Shown: piece after piece, positions 25,050 through 36,700 of the stretch | Layout of the letters: each line of letters starts with the position of its first letter | Numbering within the stretch: the first letter of the stretch is position 1 | Assembly (NCBI GenBank): GCA_030141605.1 | Contig: JAQGDQ010000914.1 | Coordinates: forward strand, 1-64,000 | DNA: 64,000 nt | Origin: Tubiluchus corallicola | Lineage: Eukaryota; Priapulida; Priapulimorpha; Priapulimorphida; Tubiluchidae | Direction: 5' to 3' | Program-made: the position numbers and the translations under genes | The notes under the pieces: model-generated | Seen by the model: the letters and a program-made list of their open reading frames with translations, nothing else | The model's database searches: none | What the model was told of the DNA's origin: nothing

Positions 25050-25256
25050 AACAAGTCACTTGACCGCCTCCGCCCTCTAGCTCTGGCTGCTTGTGCAGGT
25101 CCTCTGCCTAGTGTCAAGATACAGTGTGGGCACATCCCGCAAGCCTACAGCACCTGGTATTCCTAGGCGGTCACCAATCCAAGTACTAACCACTTCAGTG
25201 CTTAACTTCGGTGATCAGACGAAAACTGATGTTTTCAACGTGATATGGCCGTAGTC
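25050..25256 (-). repeat. 5S rRNA-derived SINE with full-length 5S head
   Basis: The minus strand from 25256 reads as a complete 5S rRNA-like sequence of about 120 nt: GACTACGGCCATATCACG..., CGTCTGATCACCGAAGTTAAG, TTAGTACTTGGAT..GACCGCC and AATACCAGGTGCTGTAGGCTT. It keeps recognisable box A, intermediate and box C promoter regions. There is no T-run terminator. Instead about 85 bp follows that is shared with the copy at 2936-3110. A 5S head plus a shared non-5S body is the SINE3 type of retroposon. Alternatively it is a dispersed 5S gene with conserved spacer. Its first bases form part of the stop codon of the neighbouring gene. Confidence 0.75.
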
Positions 25257-28094
25257 ATTGTCCAATACTGTCGGCCATTTTACTCATGTCTTTCACAATT
25301 CGTATGCAATATTGTCCCTTGCAGTCGTCGTTATTTTCCAATAAACATCTCAACGTCTTGACGAACTCCTCAACTTCTCTCCTGAGGTCACCGCTATCCA
25401 CGTTCAAGTTATGATGATGGACCATTGCGTACATGGTTAGAAGGACTGCCGGACAATCGGCAACGAAATAAATATCCTAAAACAAAATGAAAAACGTTTT
25501 ATAAATCAGTTTGCAATTTAATTCCATTTTTGTAAATTTACAATTATTACAATCGTGTTATCATAACCTCTTAGGGAATACTAGACTGTCCAGACTTTGG
25601 TACGTGTTAGACAAACTACTGTAGAAGCTATTTTAACTTTATATTGTAATTCATGTATGATCTAGCAGAATCAATTTTCAAAAACAACTGTAAGCCTTCT
25701 TTTGTATTCACTGTTAAAACAGTAAAAATAATCTGATCCCATTTAACCTAAGTATAGCTGCTACTTAGAGCACTGGTTGGCTTGAATGAGTCAAAAAAAT
25801 GTTGAAAATAAAAGTATTCACGTCATATTTTTGCCATTGCACTTTTAAAGCTTGTACAAATGGAACCGTATCTGAAAACGTTACTCACTTTATTATTAGT
25901 TCTGCATTTGTACACTGTGTTGCGACCGTAGTTTCGACCAACATTTCCAGCTCGGTCAATTTTTCTGTCTCCAAGGTGACCAGCTTTCTGAACACGTCCA
26001 TCAGCTTCACTAAAACTTCCCGGACAATTGCAGTCTTCTGGAACTATTATCAGAAGAAATCCCTGTTGAATTTTTGTCCCAAATTCCGGCGAGGATGCCA
26101 CAAACTTGTTAAATTCTGTAAATATTGTGAATTAAAATAATAATTGAGTCAATCTTTGTACGTAACGTAACTATCTTAATTTCAAGATGATTTTAGTAGA
26201 TTTATACACTAAGGTTATTAAATTTTTGGAATCATGGTTAATCATTAAAAATTTAAAAAAACTCAAAATTGGAACTAATCTAGGAACTAGAATCAGTATT
26301 TTTGCGACGAGTCCAAATAATAATGTTAAAACTGATAATTTTCCATAATTACAGACAACTCCTGCTCAAACTCTTTGCACGTTTTTTATTCCAGAGCTTA
26401 GAAAATAAAAAAATCAAATCGCTATTTTTGGCAAAAGAAAATAACAAAGCCAAATAACTTTTGGCACTTCATATTCCTGATAACTGATATTTACATTTTG
26501 ATATCATCATGCAGCTATTTCTACTTCTGACACAGAGCTACATTATAAGACATCACTGTTTCTGAGATGCTTACCAGGCAAAATGATCCTCAAATACCCC
26601 AAGTAGTACGACCATGCCAAACCTGCACCTACATGGGTTGGGATAGACTGTAGTGAGGAAACAGTTTCCTCAAATTGCTCTTCGTCACTTTGTGAAATTC
26701 GTAGCGCTATCAAATCAGAAATGGTGGTCAGATCTTTGACTACAACGATGTCATACTGCCCTCTGAATGCTGGATTTGAAAAGAGGAGAAATTTAACAGT
26801 TCTGAGAAACTCTTGCATTTGCAACTGCAGCTCCTCTGGCAACATGTTAACGTCTCCACATTGTGACATCTCATAGAGATTCAGCAACGGTGTTGCAAAT
26901 TCACCAACAAAATAAGTCTCAACCTATAATGAACACCAGTAATTAAAAGATACATCCGACCAAAGAACAAATGAACGAATCAACAAATCAATTAATCTAC
27001 TATAACCATCCAGCCAGTCGGTAGTCGTGCCTTTACAGTATTTGCCTTTAGCAGTGTAAGTGTTTAGTAACTAATCATCTCTGTAAACTCTTATTTCAGT
27101 GATTATCAATGTTTTTAATGGCAAATAAAGATTATTAAACATATATTATGCGCATAGTTAGCATTTAGTTAGAAGGACAATGGTCAGTAAAACAGTCAGT
27201 GAATTGGTTGGTCACGTCAGTGAATTGAGACGGCCAGCCACTCAGCAAATCAGACAACATTCAGTTTGGAAAGTTAGTCCGCAATACTATGTTCGACTAT
27301 GATAAGTGTTTTAGTTTGTAAAAAAGTTATCTTTTAAGTCTTGTAATAGCCTGATTCTTTATGAATTTAGCAATTACAGAAGAATGCTTCGCCCCTGACG
27401 AAAAAATTGCAAAAAATATACGTGTAACAGATAAATTTCTCAATAAAAATATAAAATCATAAAATGATAAAGAAGTAAATAAAATACATTAGATATAGGC
27501 CTCTACTAGACAATGATATAATGACTCAATCAGCACTTACGTCATTTTGGGTGAATTTATATACGGAGTTTCGTCCATAATTACGTCGTACACTGCCTGC
27601 CCTATTGATAAACCGGTCCCCTAAATGGCCAGCGTGTTGAATTCGGCTGTCTGCCAAACCGAGGCTCTTGGGACAAAAGCAGTCTTCTGGCATTATGATA
27701 AAGAATTTTTTTGCTGATATTTTCTCTCCAAACTCTTCGGAGGATGCAACAAAAGTGCCAAAATCTGTAAATTCAAACCGTTTAATCAATGAAATAAATT
27801 AACGCCGGTTAATTGGCTAATGATTTTGTTGCAGAATAAACCCTAAAATGAATTGGACAAACCAGAAAATTAAAACAGAGATTACACTGTAAAGGTAGAC
27901 TGTATAATGCAAATAAAATTTAATATTGAAAAAGAGTTTTAGCTAAAGATATTTCATAGGCCTATAATAGTCTACTTCGATCACTTACCTTTTAATATAA
28001 TGTTTAGAAATCCATCGAAATACCCAAAAGCAAAGCCTTGCGCAGCATCTTTACTCACTTCACCAACGTTTAACGAACCACGTACATCAGACAT
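25255..28094 (-). CDS. Tandem STING cyclic-dinucleotide-binding-domain protein, no membrane region
   Basis: Exons (minus) 28094-27989, 27764-27541, 26923-26575, 26115-25889 and 25476-25255: 1,128 nt, 375 aa, phases 1,0,1,0. Two STING ligand-binding domains lie in series. Domain 1: GFAFGYFDGFL (20-30), MPEDC, AGHLGDR, RAGSVRRNY (90-98), EFATPLLNLY (118-127). Domain 2: GLAWSYYLGYL (211-221), VPEDC, AGHLGDR, RAGNVGRNY (281-289), DCPAVLLTMY (309-318). By alignment to human STING, R232, R238 and Y240 are kept in both; T263/P264 are kept only in domain 1; W161/S162/Y167 only in domain 2. An in-frame stop lies seven codons before the ATG, so STING's four membrane helices are absent; there is no TBK1-binding C-tail. 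Exon 3 fuses the two domains, so they form one transcript. Family assignment is strong; a role as a soluble cyclic-dinucleotide binder is inferred. Confidence 0.92.
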
Positions 28095-28192
28095 TTTAGT
28101 AGAACTTATATATTAGAAGATCGTTTCTGATATTATTCTGTCACAGTCGTAAGTTGACTTTAATTTGATCTCTACTGCGTTGCAGTCCCTAC

Positions 28193-28202
28193 TTATATAT
28201 AG
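28193..28202 (-). promoter_or_regulatory. TATA box of the tandem STING gene
   Basis: The minus strand reads GCTATATATAAG about 100 nt before the ATG at 28094, which would place transcription start near 28165 with a 5' leader of about 70 nt. A close TATA box argues that the first exon is complete and no upstream membrane-coding exon is missing. Confidence 0.55.
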
Positions 28203-28213
28203 CATACTGTTTC

Positions 28214-28223
28214 GGGGATCCCC
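28214..28223. promoter_or_regulatory. kappaB-like site (GGGGATCCCC)
   Basis: A perfect palindrome fitting the Rel/NF-kappaB consensus GGGRNNYYCC, about 12 bp upstream of the TATA box. A second Rel-like motif, GGGGAAAACC, is at 28252-28261, and the same 10-mer occurs inverted at 28473-28482. Binding is inferred from consensus only. Confidence 0.45.
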
Positions 28224-28262
28224 ATGCAAGTTGTTGTCAAAATAGAGAACCGGGGAAAACCG

Positions 28263-31200
28263 GATTGCTATCCTTTGTGAAACTTGCGTGCGCAGATGTA
28301 TTTACAGATGTTGGTACTTTGACACGCCTACAGACACCCGTAGCCTTGCATAGAAGAACAGTTGGTTTGTAAGCAGCGTTTTGATTGGATACAAAAGATG
28401 ATGCACCCTGACGTCACATGATTAGCGTAACGGATACTACACTCCCCCTGGCACGAATCATCTGCTGCAGACGGTTTTCCCCGTCATAATTTCGTCGAAG
28501 TATTCGTGTTTGCACTCCTTTCCTATTTGCTAAAGTGCGTCGAATCTAATGACAAATTTAGCAAATGCACGTAGCAACCACGCCAAATTAAAGTGTAAAT
28601 TCGTCTTAGCTACGATTAGTTTGGAGAAATCGGCGTAGTCATCAAAATCATGAGTTGATGACTAGGCAGATTCATCGCTGTATAATACATATTACCACAA
28701 TTCCTGAAAAAAATATTAGCTGTATTAGGAAATAATTAGTAATTTGTTAAACTTGTTGTTGTCTGAAAAAGTTGATTTGAATGATGATGTAACTGTAAAA
28801 AAATTCTAATGTAGCCTGTTAATTAAGTGCATATTTTATTTTTCACGGCAAGCTTGCAAATGAACTTCAACTTTCAATGAAATACTTCAGCCATATACCA
28901 TTTTTTAGATAAATATTTTAGCAATTAGCAGCCTTTACTAATTATAAGTGATGCAATCTTAACAAATATATTGTCAGTTTGTGAAATAAGAGTAATTTTC
29001 GTCGCAAGTGTAACAATAATAATGTATAATAATTCTAGACAAGCCCGGAATTAAGACATGAACAGTATAAGCGTGTTGCACTACAATCAATGACTGCCAT
29101 ATTCCAACAAAATATTGTAGTGTTTTATACGTCATTTCTATTAAAAAAATAAAAAGGCTATTTTACAAATTTGCATTAAATTCTGAAGTTCTTAACTTTA
29201 TTAAACACAAACATTAAATAAACCTAATTTGGTAATTTTACTAATTTATACGACGTTATATCGTTTATAAGATTGTAATTCATTAAACTAAAATGTTCAA
29301 AGCGATCAGTTCATAATAATTCCAAATAATACAAAATGATGTATTTACTTACATCGTATGTCTCCATAAAGCAAATCTAGTATTTACCAATATATCTGCC
29401 AAATTATGTCACTATCATACTGTGAAAAACTATTTTTAAAGAAGCCTGTTAACGTCTACCAACTAACTCACTTGCCCAGGTAGAAACAGATTTGCACAGG
29501 TGAGTGACCGTGGTCACGTGACCAACGAGATACTTGGCGAAGTTCCCTAGGGCACCAAGGTCCCAGGGACGCCAAACTGGCAAAAAATTGAAAACAGATA
29601 TCATGTTAATAAAGTATTTTAAACAGCATAAAAAGCCTTACGATTCAAAATGTGAGGTAGAGGAACACAAGCGAATGTAAAATTTTTTGCTGTTGGCAGG
29701 GATCATACTTTTTCTGTAGCTGATTAACTTAATTAAAATTTGATTTTAAAGTCAATAAAGAATTCAAATGCCATTAATCCTATATAGAGCAATGGGATTT
29801 GCTTTATAACTACAATTTATGATTTATAATTACAACACTTTAATTAATCCGGCTTTGATTACAGTTGATTATGAGGATCATCAAGGATCTTATTCTTTCT
29901 TGCTAAATTTTATGAAAACTATATTTAGCCAAGGTCTTCTCTACTTTTTCTGCTCACCAAGAAGAACCGATATTGCTGTGATCTTTTCTATTCCCCTTTG
30001 CAATGATTTCCTAACCTGGGCATAAAATCGTGCAATTTTTGCTAATATTTGCTTAAGCAAACAAAGGCTCATACTTTGAATATCTGAATAATGATGTTTA
30101 CTGGAAATCGTGAAATATATTATCTCCTCTGTGACGTAACACACCTCGTGACAACAGCTCACACAGCGTGACAACAACTACCTTTAGTAAACAACATAAC
30201 AGCTAATGTTTAATCAGCAGGTAAACTGATTGTGCTTTTTCATAAAGACAAATTTGCAGGGCGGCAGTTATATTTGCACGGAGTTAAAACTTCAAGTACC
30301 CGAAAAATGACTTTTCAATTTAAACAGAATGTAGAGACGAAGTTTCAAAGCACTGCAAAATACAAAGACATAAGTATAATAAAGAAACTAAGCCAGTTAA
30401 CATTGCTTTAAGATAAATGAGCATTAAAAATCTCTCTAGCCTTTGAACATCAAGCCTGCGATGTATTTCTTCTATAATTAACTGATCATGTGCTCATCTG
30501 TAAGATTTATCCAGTTTTTGTATTTTTTTCGTTTGTTAGGTTACGGAAATGGAATAAATTTGATTGTTCCATTCAATAGACGACCCTTATATCGACTGCT
30601 CGAGTTACATAAGTCCCAATGGCATCTTTTAACCTTGATTATAACCACATAAATAGAGTAAAATTAGCTAATATTACATTGATGTATAATATAAATTTTG
30701 GCCACATTTGAGTAAATGTGGACCATGAAGATCTTATCGAGGTTTATAAAAGCTGACCAGAAAAGAAAATATTTTGCCTGAAAACATTTTGTCTGCATAT
30801 GGGGTTTCTACGAGTGTCCTCGGTTACTCATAATCATGACAGTTGTCACGGATTCTCGTGAATGAGTTCAACCAATACCGAATAGCTTATTCTCTACAAC
30901 TTACACAAACCTACTTAGAGTAATGTTATAACTAGTCGTTTAAAAATTCACATATTCTCATATATGAGCTTAATTCAATACACCTTTCCATTCTGTAGCA
31001 CTAATGTTTTCTTTATCATACGATTCACTTCATATTTTCAGATTATTTTCATTAATTTTTTTTACTTTTTTACTTTTTTTTCTTCACAGTGTGGGACAAT
31101 CTAACAAGCCCTGCTTTTTGATTGCCCGCAACACATTTACATTTGTATATGTAGCAAACCTAAACTATGGTATATCTAAACTAGTTATGTGCTCAAAGTA

Positions 31201-32031
31201 AACTGTATACGAATTTACTAAGCAACATACAACAGCGATAATTCTCTTGTTTATCTTTCAACCCCACAGTGTTTTGAGAGTCAAGTTAGTATATTTGCAA
31301 TGATGCTGTACATAACGTTGTTTAGACACCAGTATTAAAGGAAGTAGCGATATCACTATCTTTGTTTACCATAGGTTGACCTACGTCTAAAGACAATTTA
31401 AATCATTTTTTCCAAAATTTGCTTCCAATTATGTATCTTACTATTTGTTATTCATTGAATTATTGATAACTTTTTGTTTCTTTTAATGTATTAATTGTGT
31501 ATTTGTGTTGATGTGAAATAAATAAACAATAAGCAATAAATAAAAAATTAGTATTACATACCAACTAGTATTATAAAAGATAGTATAGTAATATAGTTAT
31601 GGGAATATATAATTATATAGAATTATATAATAGGAATATAGTAATATAATACTATATTCAGTGAGTGATAGCTTGATGTGTTTTAGAAGAAAGGTAGAAT
31701 GATATGTTTAGTTGTTTACAGGCTAACATATACTAGCCAATAATTCGAAAACAGCCAGAAAAATTCATGAGCCAAAACATTAATTTTTACACTAACTGCC
31801 GTTTGTCTTGTGAAAAGCGTGATACGTGTATATTATGGGTTCAGTAGTGATGCACTCACTTTACACTCGCTCTGCGTGTAATTAAAACTGGAAACTACAA
31901 CTATATTACAACTATAACTCAAAAGCTATTTTGATAAGGTAATTATTATTTCCTATTTTATGAACTCAATAAGATTTAATAATAATAATAATAATAATAA
32001 CAATAATAATAATAACAACAACAACAACAAC

Positions 32032-32084
<53 letters not shown>

Positions 32085-33690
32085 TAATAAAAATATCGTT
32101 GATGAAAAACAATAAAATTTGCCCAAAATCTGGCTTTTTCATCCAGAAAATGCCTGTAAAAGAGTAAGTAAAGAGTGAGTAATAACCAATCAGGAGCTGA
32201 GACAAATTTGATATCATCATTACCACTGATAACATCAGCATGCACAACTTGACTTCAATGTTTAATCTATTGTAGTACAGTAGTATTGTATTCCTTCACC
32301 ACTATTATATCACACTGCCTAACGAAGCTAGAGTGCTAAATGAGCTGCTTTGTTAACTAACAACTTATTGTCCAGCTAGCGAGTTACACAAGACAGCACA
32401 AGGCAATACCTATGTACTGCATGCTGGCGTGAATTAAACATAAGGTCGTGCAAGTTTTCATGATGGCAACTCGGCCAACAAGCACAGTATTTAATAAAAT
32501 AAAGAAATTTTTACAGAATTTCTAAAAATACGGAGTAGTGCAACTGCGGTACATGAGTTAGTGAGTTACATGCCTTTACAACCCGTATTCAACAACTCCG
32601 CCATTTTAATTTGACGTCATCAACCTTTGCTGCAGATAGCTAGTCCACTACATTTTCAGCCTGTTGTAACATTTGTGTTTGTAGCAATAAATGCATTTAA
32701 AAATGAAGCCCATCTTTTTGATACACTTGTTTATTTTAAAAACTTCCTTTAGGCTTTGATGTTTTTTGTCTACTGTCTAGCTGTCTACTTAGATGTGCTG
32801 TCTACACAGGCTAGAGGTCTATAACTAAGAGACTAGTAGGCTATATTTTAGCTACGTATGTAATCACCATTGTTTACCAAACTTTATTTGCAGCTTTACG
32901 GTGCAGTGCAAAATTATTAATAATGACATTAGAAATAAATTAAAATAAGTTTATGCAGGCATTGTCATATCTTTTTATCCATCCTTACATACATATCCGA
33001 GGGCTGTGAATTAATAAACACCAATGCAGTTTTTGATTTTTTAATTATCACACTGCTTCATTAACTTTTTTACAAATATTTCAATGTGAATAATTGCTCA
33101 TAGTTCAGTATTATTTTCCTTGCATCCATTATAACAAATTACTGTCAGGCAAATTAGGTTTACCTGATAAGCGTTAATAGTTTCTGTAAGAGGTTTGCAC
33201 TATTTTTTGAAATATTTTTCACTAAATGGAATTCGTTGCATAAGGGAAGAGATAAATTATTTCAGCGGTCTTTGATCAGACCTACAGAGTTCGTGTGATT
33301 TCATACTGGTAAAAAACTGAAACTGAACTAATTTGCGAGATAACCCTCGGCGAGAGAGATAACCCATGTTTACAATTTTGAACTGGCATTGCCGCGTCAG
33401 CAAAACTCGTAATTATCAAATTAAAATTTACGATTACTAAATCAAGTTTATTGCAAGAGGATACTATCACGTTGGTACGCCTAAAATGTCCAGAAGTGAG
33501 GATTTCAGAAGATTATAGGGCCAGTAAAACTGTTACTATCGCTGAAGCTCGGTGCACTCCGTTATTATTGCCTCTGGCATTGGTAAGATAGTAAGGTACT
33601 TACCAACTGGGATCCAAATAATAATGAATCACGACGAATATTTCTACACGAAAATTATGATGATGTCAATTTCTTTCACCTTATTTCATT
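28263..33690. other. Intergenic region between tandem STING and NFXL1
   Basis: 5.4 kb between divergent genes. It holds a LINE-like 3' stem-loop copy (30960-31200, stem arms at 31089-31101 and 31120-31134) and an (AAT)n array (31977-32092). No coding sequence is supported. ORFs at 29819, 29941, 31966 and 33282 are short and unlike any family I know. A possible 5' UTR intron of NFXL1 lies at 33583-33697. Confidence 0.6.
31977..32092. repeat. (AAT)n/(AAC)n microsatellite
   Basis: About 115 bp of AAT and AAC triplets. The minus-strand poly-Ile/poly-Tyr ORFs over it are artefacts. Confidence 0.95.
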
Positions 33691-33703
33691 TCTGTAGAAT
33701 ATT

Positions 33704-36700
33704 ATGGAAGCATCAGGTAGAGGACGGGGCCTATGGAAAGGAACCAACAAACCTCCCATGACGTCTCCCGTTAGACCTGCAGCTACGTACTTTGGCGGTC
33801 GAGGAAGGCAGAAACCAGACACGAGAAGCGGTGCATGGACAAAACATCAAGCACCAGGTGTGATATTCATAAACTAGTACTTTTTAGTAGTAGTAGTGCT
33901 AAACTGTAATCACTACCGTCTGCGCCAGTTTGCAAGTTTTAACAAAGTAGACAGCTAACATCATTTCACACATTGAAGTACAGGGACAGAAGTACAAGGG
34001 GTGTGGCAGAGTGGGTAAACAGATTTCACTTCTGCACTTTACTCACTGTTTTGTAAAGTATGCTATTCTAAGTAAAATTGTACCTCAATCATCAAAATTG
34101 TACAAATATTATAAATCTTACAATTTATATGTATAAAATGCTTTGTTGTATTTCATGTGTGTTGTTTGCTTATTAGAAAAGCAAGAATTTTTCACCTGTT
34201 AATTAACGAGTTAACCATATTTAATTTTCGACCACATTGCTTGCTTTTTTGTTGTTGCATTCATGACTTAACTGCATCTTGTTTAGTTGTTGTTTTAATA
34301 TTTAACTGCATTATTTGCGTGCTTTTTTCCATTGGTATAATTATAATATAACTGCATTGCATTTTGTTTATTTGCTACACTTAAGACCTAACTACGTATT
34401 ATCCACGTAACCATGTGGTCTGCCGTGCTTTATAATATTTCTAAGTTATATAGGGGTGGCTGACTCGATGACCTCCTGCTCAGTCGCCGCCCCATCTATA
34501 CACACTTTACATAATTTGTTGTATTGCACTATAAATATTATATTAGAGATAAATAAACCCTTTGAATTGAATTGAACTGAATTTTGTATTATGATTTATT
34601 CCAGTATAATACCTTATTTGTCTGAATCCCACACAAATTAGTGTAACTACATAGTTACCTGACCTCTTCTTGTTAAACTTCTAAAAATAGTAAGAAAATT
34701 AAATTGCAGTTATTTGTCAGTCATTTAGAAACATGTGAATTTATCCATGCAAAACTTGGAAAAAATGAAAAGTCAAGAATGCTAGGAAGTTATTTAAAGG
34801 ACAAGAAAAGGGGTACCTGAAGTAGGTTTCAGACAAATCGCCTTAAAAAATTATATTACTCTAAAGCAATTTTATGCATATATCTTACTCGCACTGAAAG
34901 GAATTTTAGTTTGTTTTCATTTTAAATTTCCCGCAATACTATTACATGACGTCATGCACCAAACGTAAATGAAGGGAAGAGAAAGCCATGTTAAATTACG
35001 TCTCAAAAGACTTTCCCTGCAAATCTATATTACTTAGATTTTCGCTTACCTACTAGAAAGGCTCATGTAACTAGAAAAGAAAATTATTAATTATTTAAAA
35101 TGTTTTCACCAATTGGTAAAATGTTGCCGACTCACACTCCAGGGTGCACCACTCACTAACCAAAAAACGTATTTTTAATCTTATTGACAAGATACAGTAA
35201 TTTTAAATTTTATTTAGTAAGTGACTTGTGCGCTACAAATGCTCAGATTATTTTTTCAAACTTTACAAGATGTTTTCTAAACTTGTTTCAAATGACCTGT
35301 CGTGAAAATGGCTGCGCCTAACGGTCATCGCGGGAGTTTAAATTTACATGTTTTATACAGCTTGACTGCCGATTGAAGTCCTGCATGCAAAAAGCATGAT
35401 GTAAGTGATATAAAATTTCAAAACGAATTTTTCCAGCTTTACGTTTATGAAGGGTTTTCTTGTGCTTTAACTGTACATAAAGCAACTATGCGAGTTGACT
35501 TATGTTTCTGTCTTCCGGTTGTTTTCTTAAATTACTATTTTGCTTTGTTCCCTTGCAGGAGAGCTCCGGTCTAATTCTCGTTTTGAGGATGCCGCAGCAA
35601 AGATAAATGCATCTGTACAGAAGTTCTTGTCAGCAGCGGATGAAGAAAGCAACTCATCGGAAGAGGATTTGGAGGATGAAGAAATCGTGCGGAACATACT
35701 CTTCAGTTATGCCGGTATATATTTACCAAAATAGTTTCAGGGATGAGAATTTTCCGCGGATACGCGGAATTCCGAGCTTTTGGAAGACCAGTAGTGCCAT
35801 TTTTGTAAATCGCGTAAATTCGTTGAGAAAATTTTTACGGACCCAGTACATTATTTCACAAACTGACCGCTAGTTGGCAGGCCGTCACTTTGTTTACATC
35901 ACGTACATCAGTGTAACCACGTGTGTATCTCTATGTATAAAAATATAGAATCAATTGTGCAGAGTTATTTGAGTCAATTGCAAACAGTTTTTATATACTT
36001 TTGCATATTAGAGGCCAGTACTTAGGCGTTTTTGAGACAATTAGGTATCATATGTCCTTGATAGTTGGGTATTTGAAATTATGCATGAAACAAGGTAACT
36101 GATACTTTAAGTCCTCTTAGGGGCTCTGTATGGTCAAAAAATTGCAATTTGTTGCTGCCTACGCGGCCCCCAAACCCCCGACATGTTTCAGAGTTTTTTG
36201 CAATTTGTCAATCTCATCCCTGTAGTTTACTGCGAAACATTTTTTGAAACAAAATCTGACTTATGTCAGTCTCATCTGTCCGCTGACCGCTAGACCAGTG
36301 CTATTCAGCCTTTTTCAGACCGGTCCACCCTAAGAACCCTGAACTGGTCACGTGGCATAAAATTGAAACAAAAATGTCTTGCTTTACCTTATTATTATTT
36401 ATTTATTAAATAACATAATATTTATTAAACTATAATAATTATTAATAAGTCTTAAAATAAATCAAAACTAGGGATTCACATTAATTTAATTAGTTTAAGC
36501 ATTCAAATAACTTGATTGTTGGTAAAAAAAACCATAAGGCAGAATTATGTGGAGTCCAGAAAGAGTATTACTGTAATTAACTTTATAAAATTATAAAATG
36601 GCCGTGTCGCAGAATTATAGTACAGTGTTAGAGACAAAATTCATTTATGTACCATCACCATTGTCGTTGCTGTTGCCGTTGTCATTTGAATAAAAATATT

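Noticed and set aside
25134-25256. Functional 5S rRNA gene
   Set aside because: It has no T-run terminator after the 5S 3' end and shares a non-5S body with a second dispersed, truncated copy. A SINE is more likely, though a real gene cannot be fully excluded.
35607-35873. ORF overlapping NFXL1 exon 2, and the related ORF at 59050-59241
   Set aside because: Both share a peptide because they lie in the two copies of the CAGGGATGAGAA MITE. The real exon 2 is in a different frame or ends at 35714.
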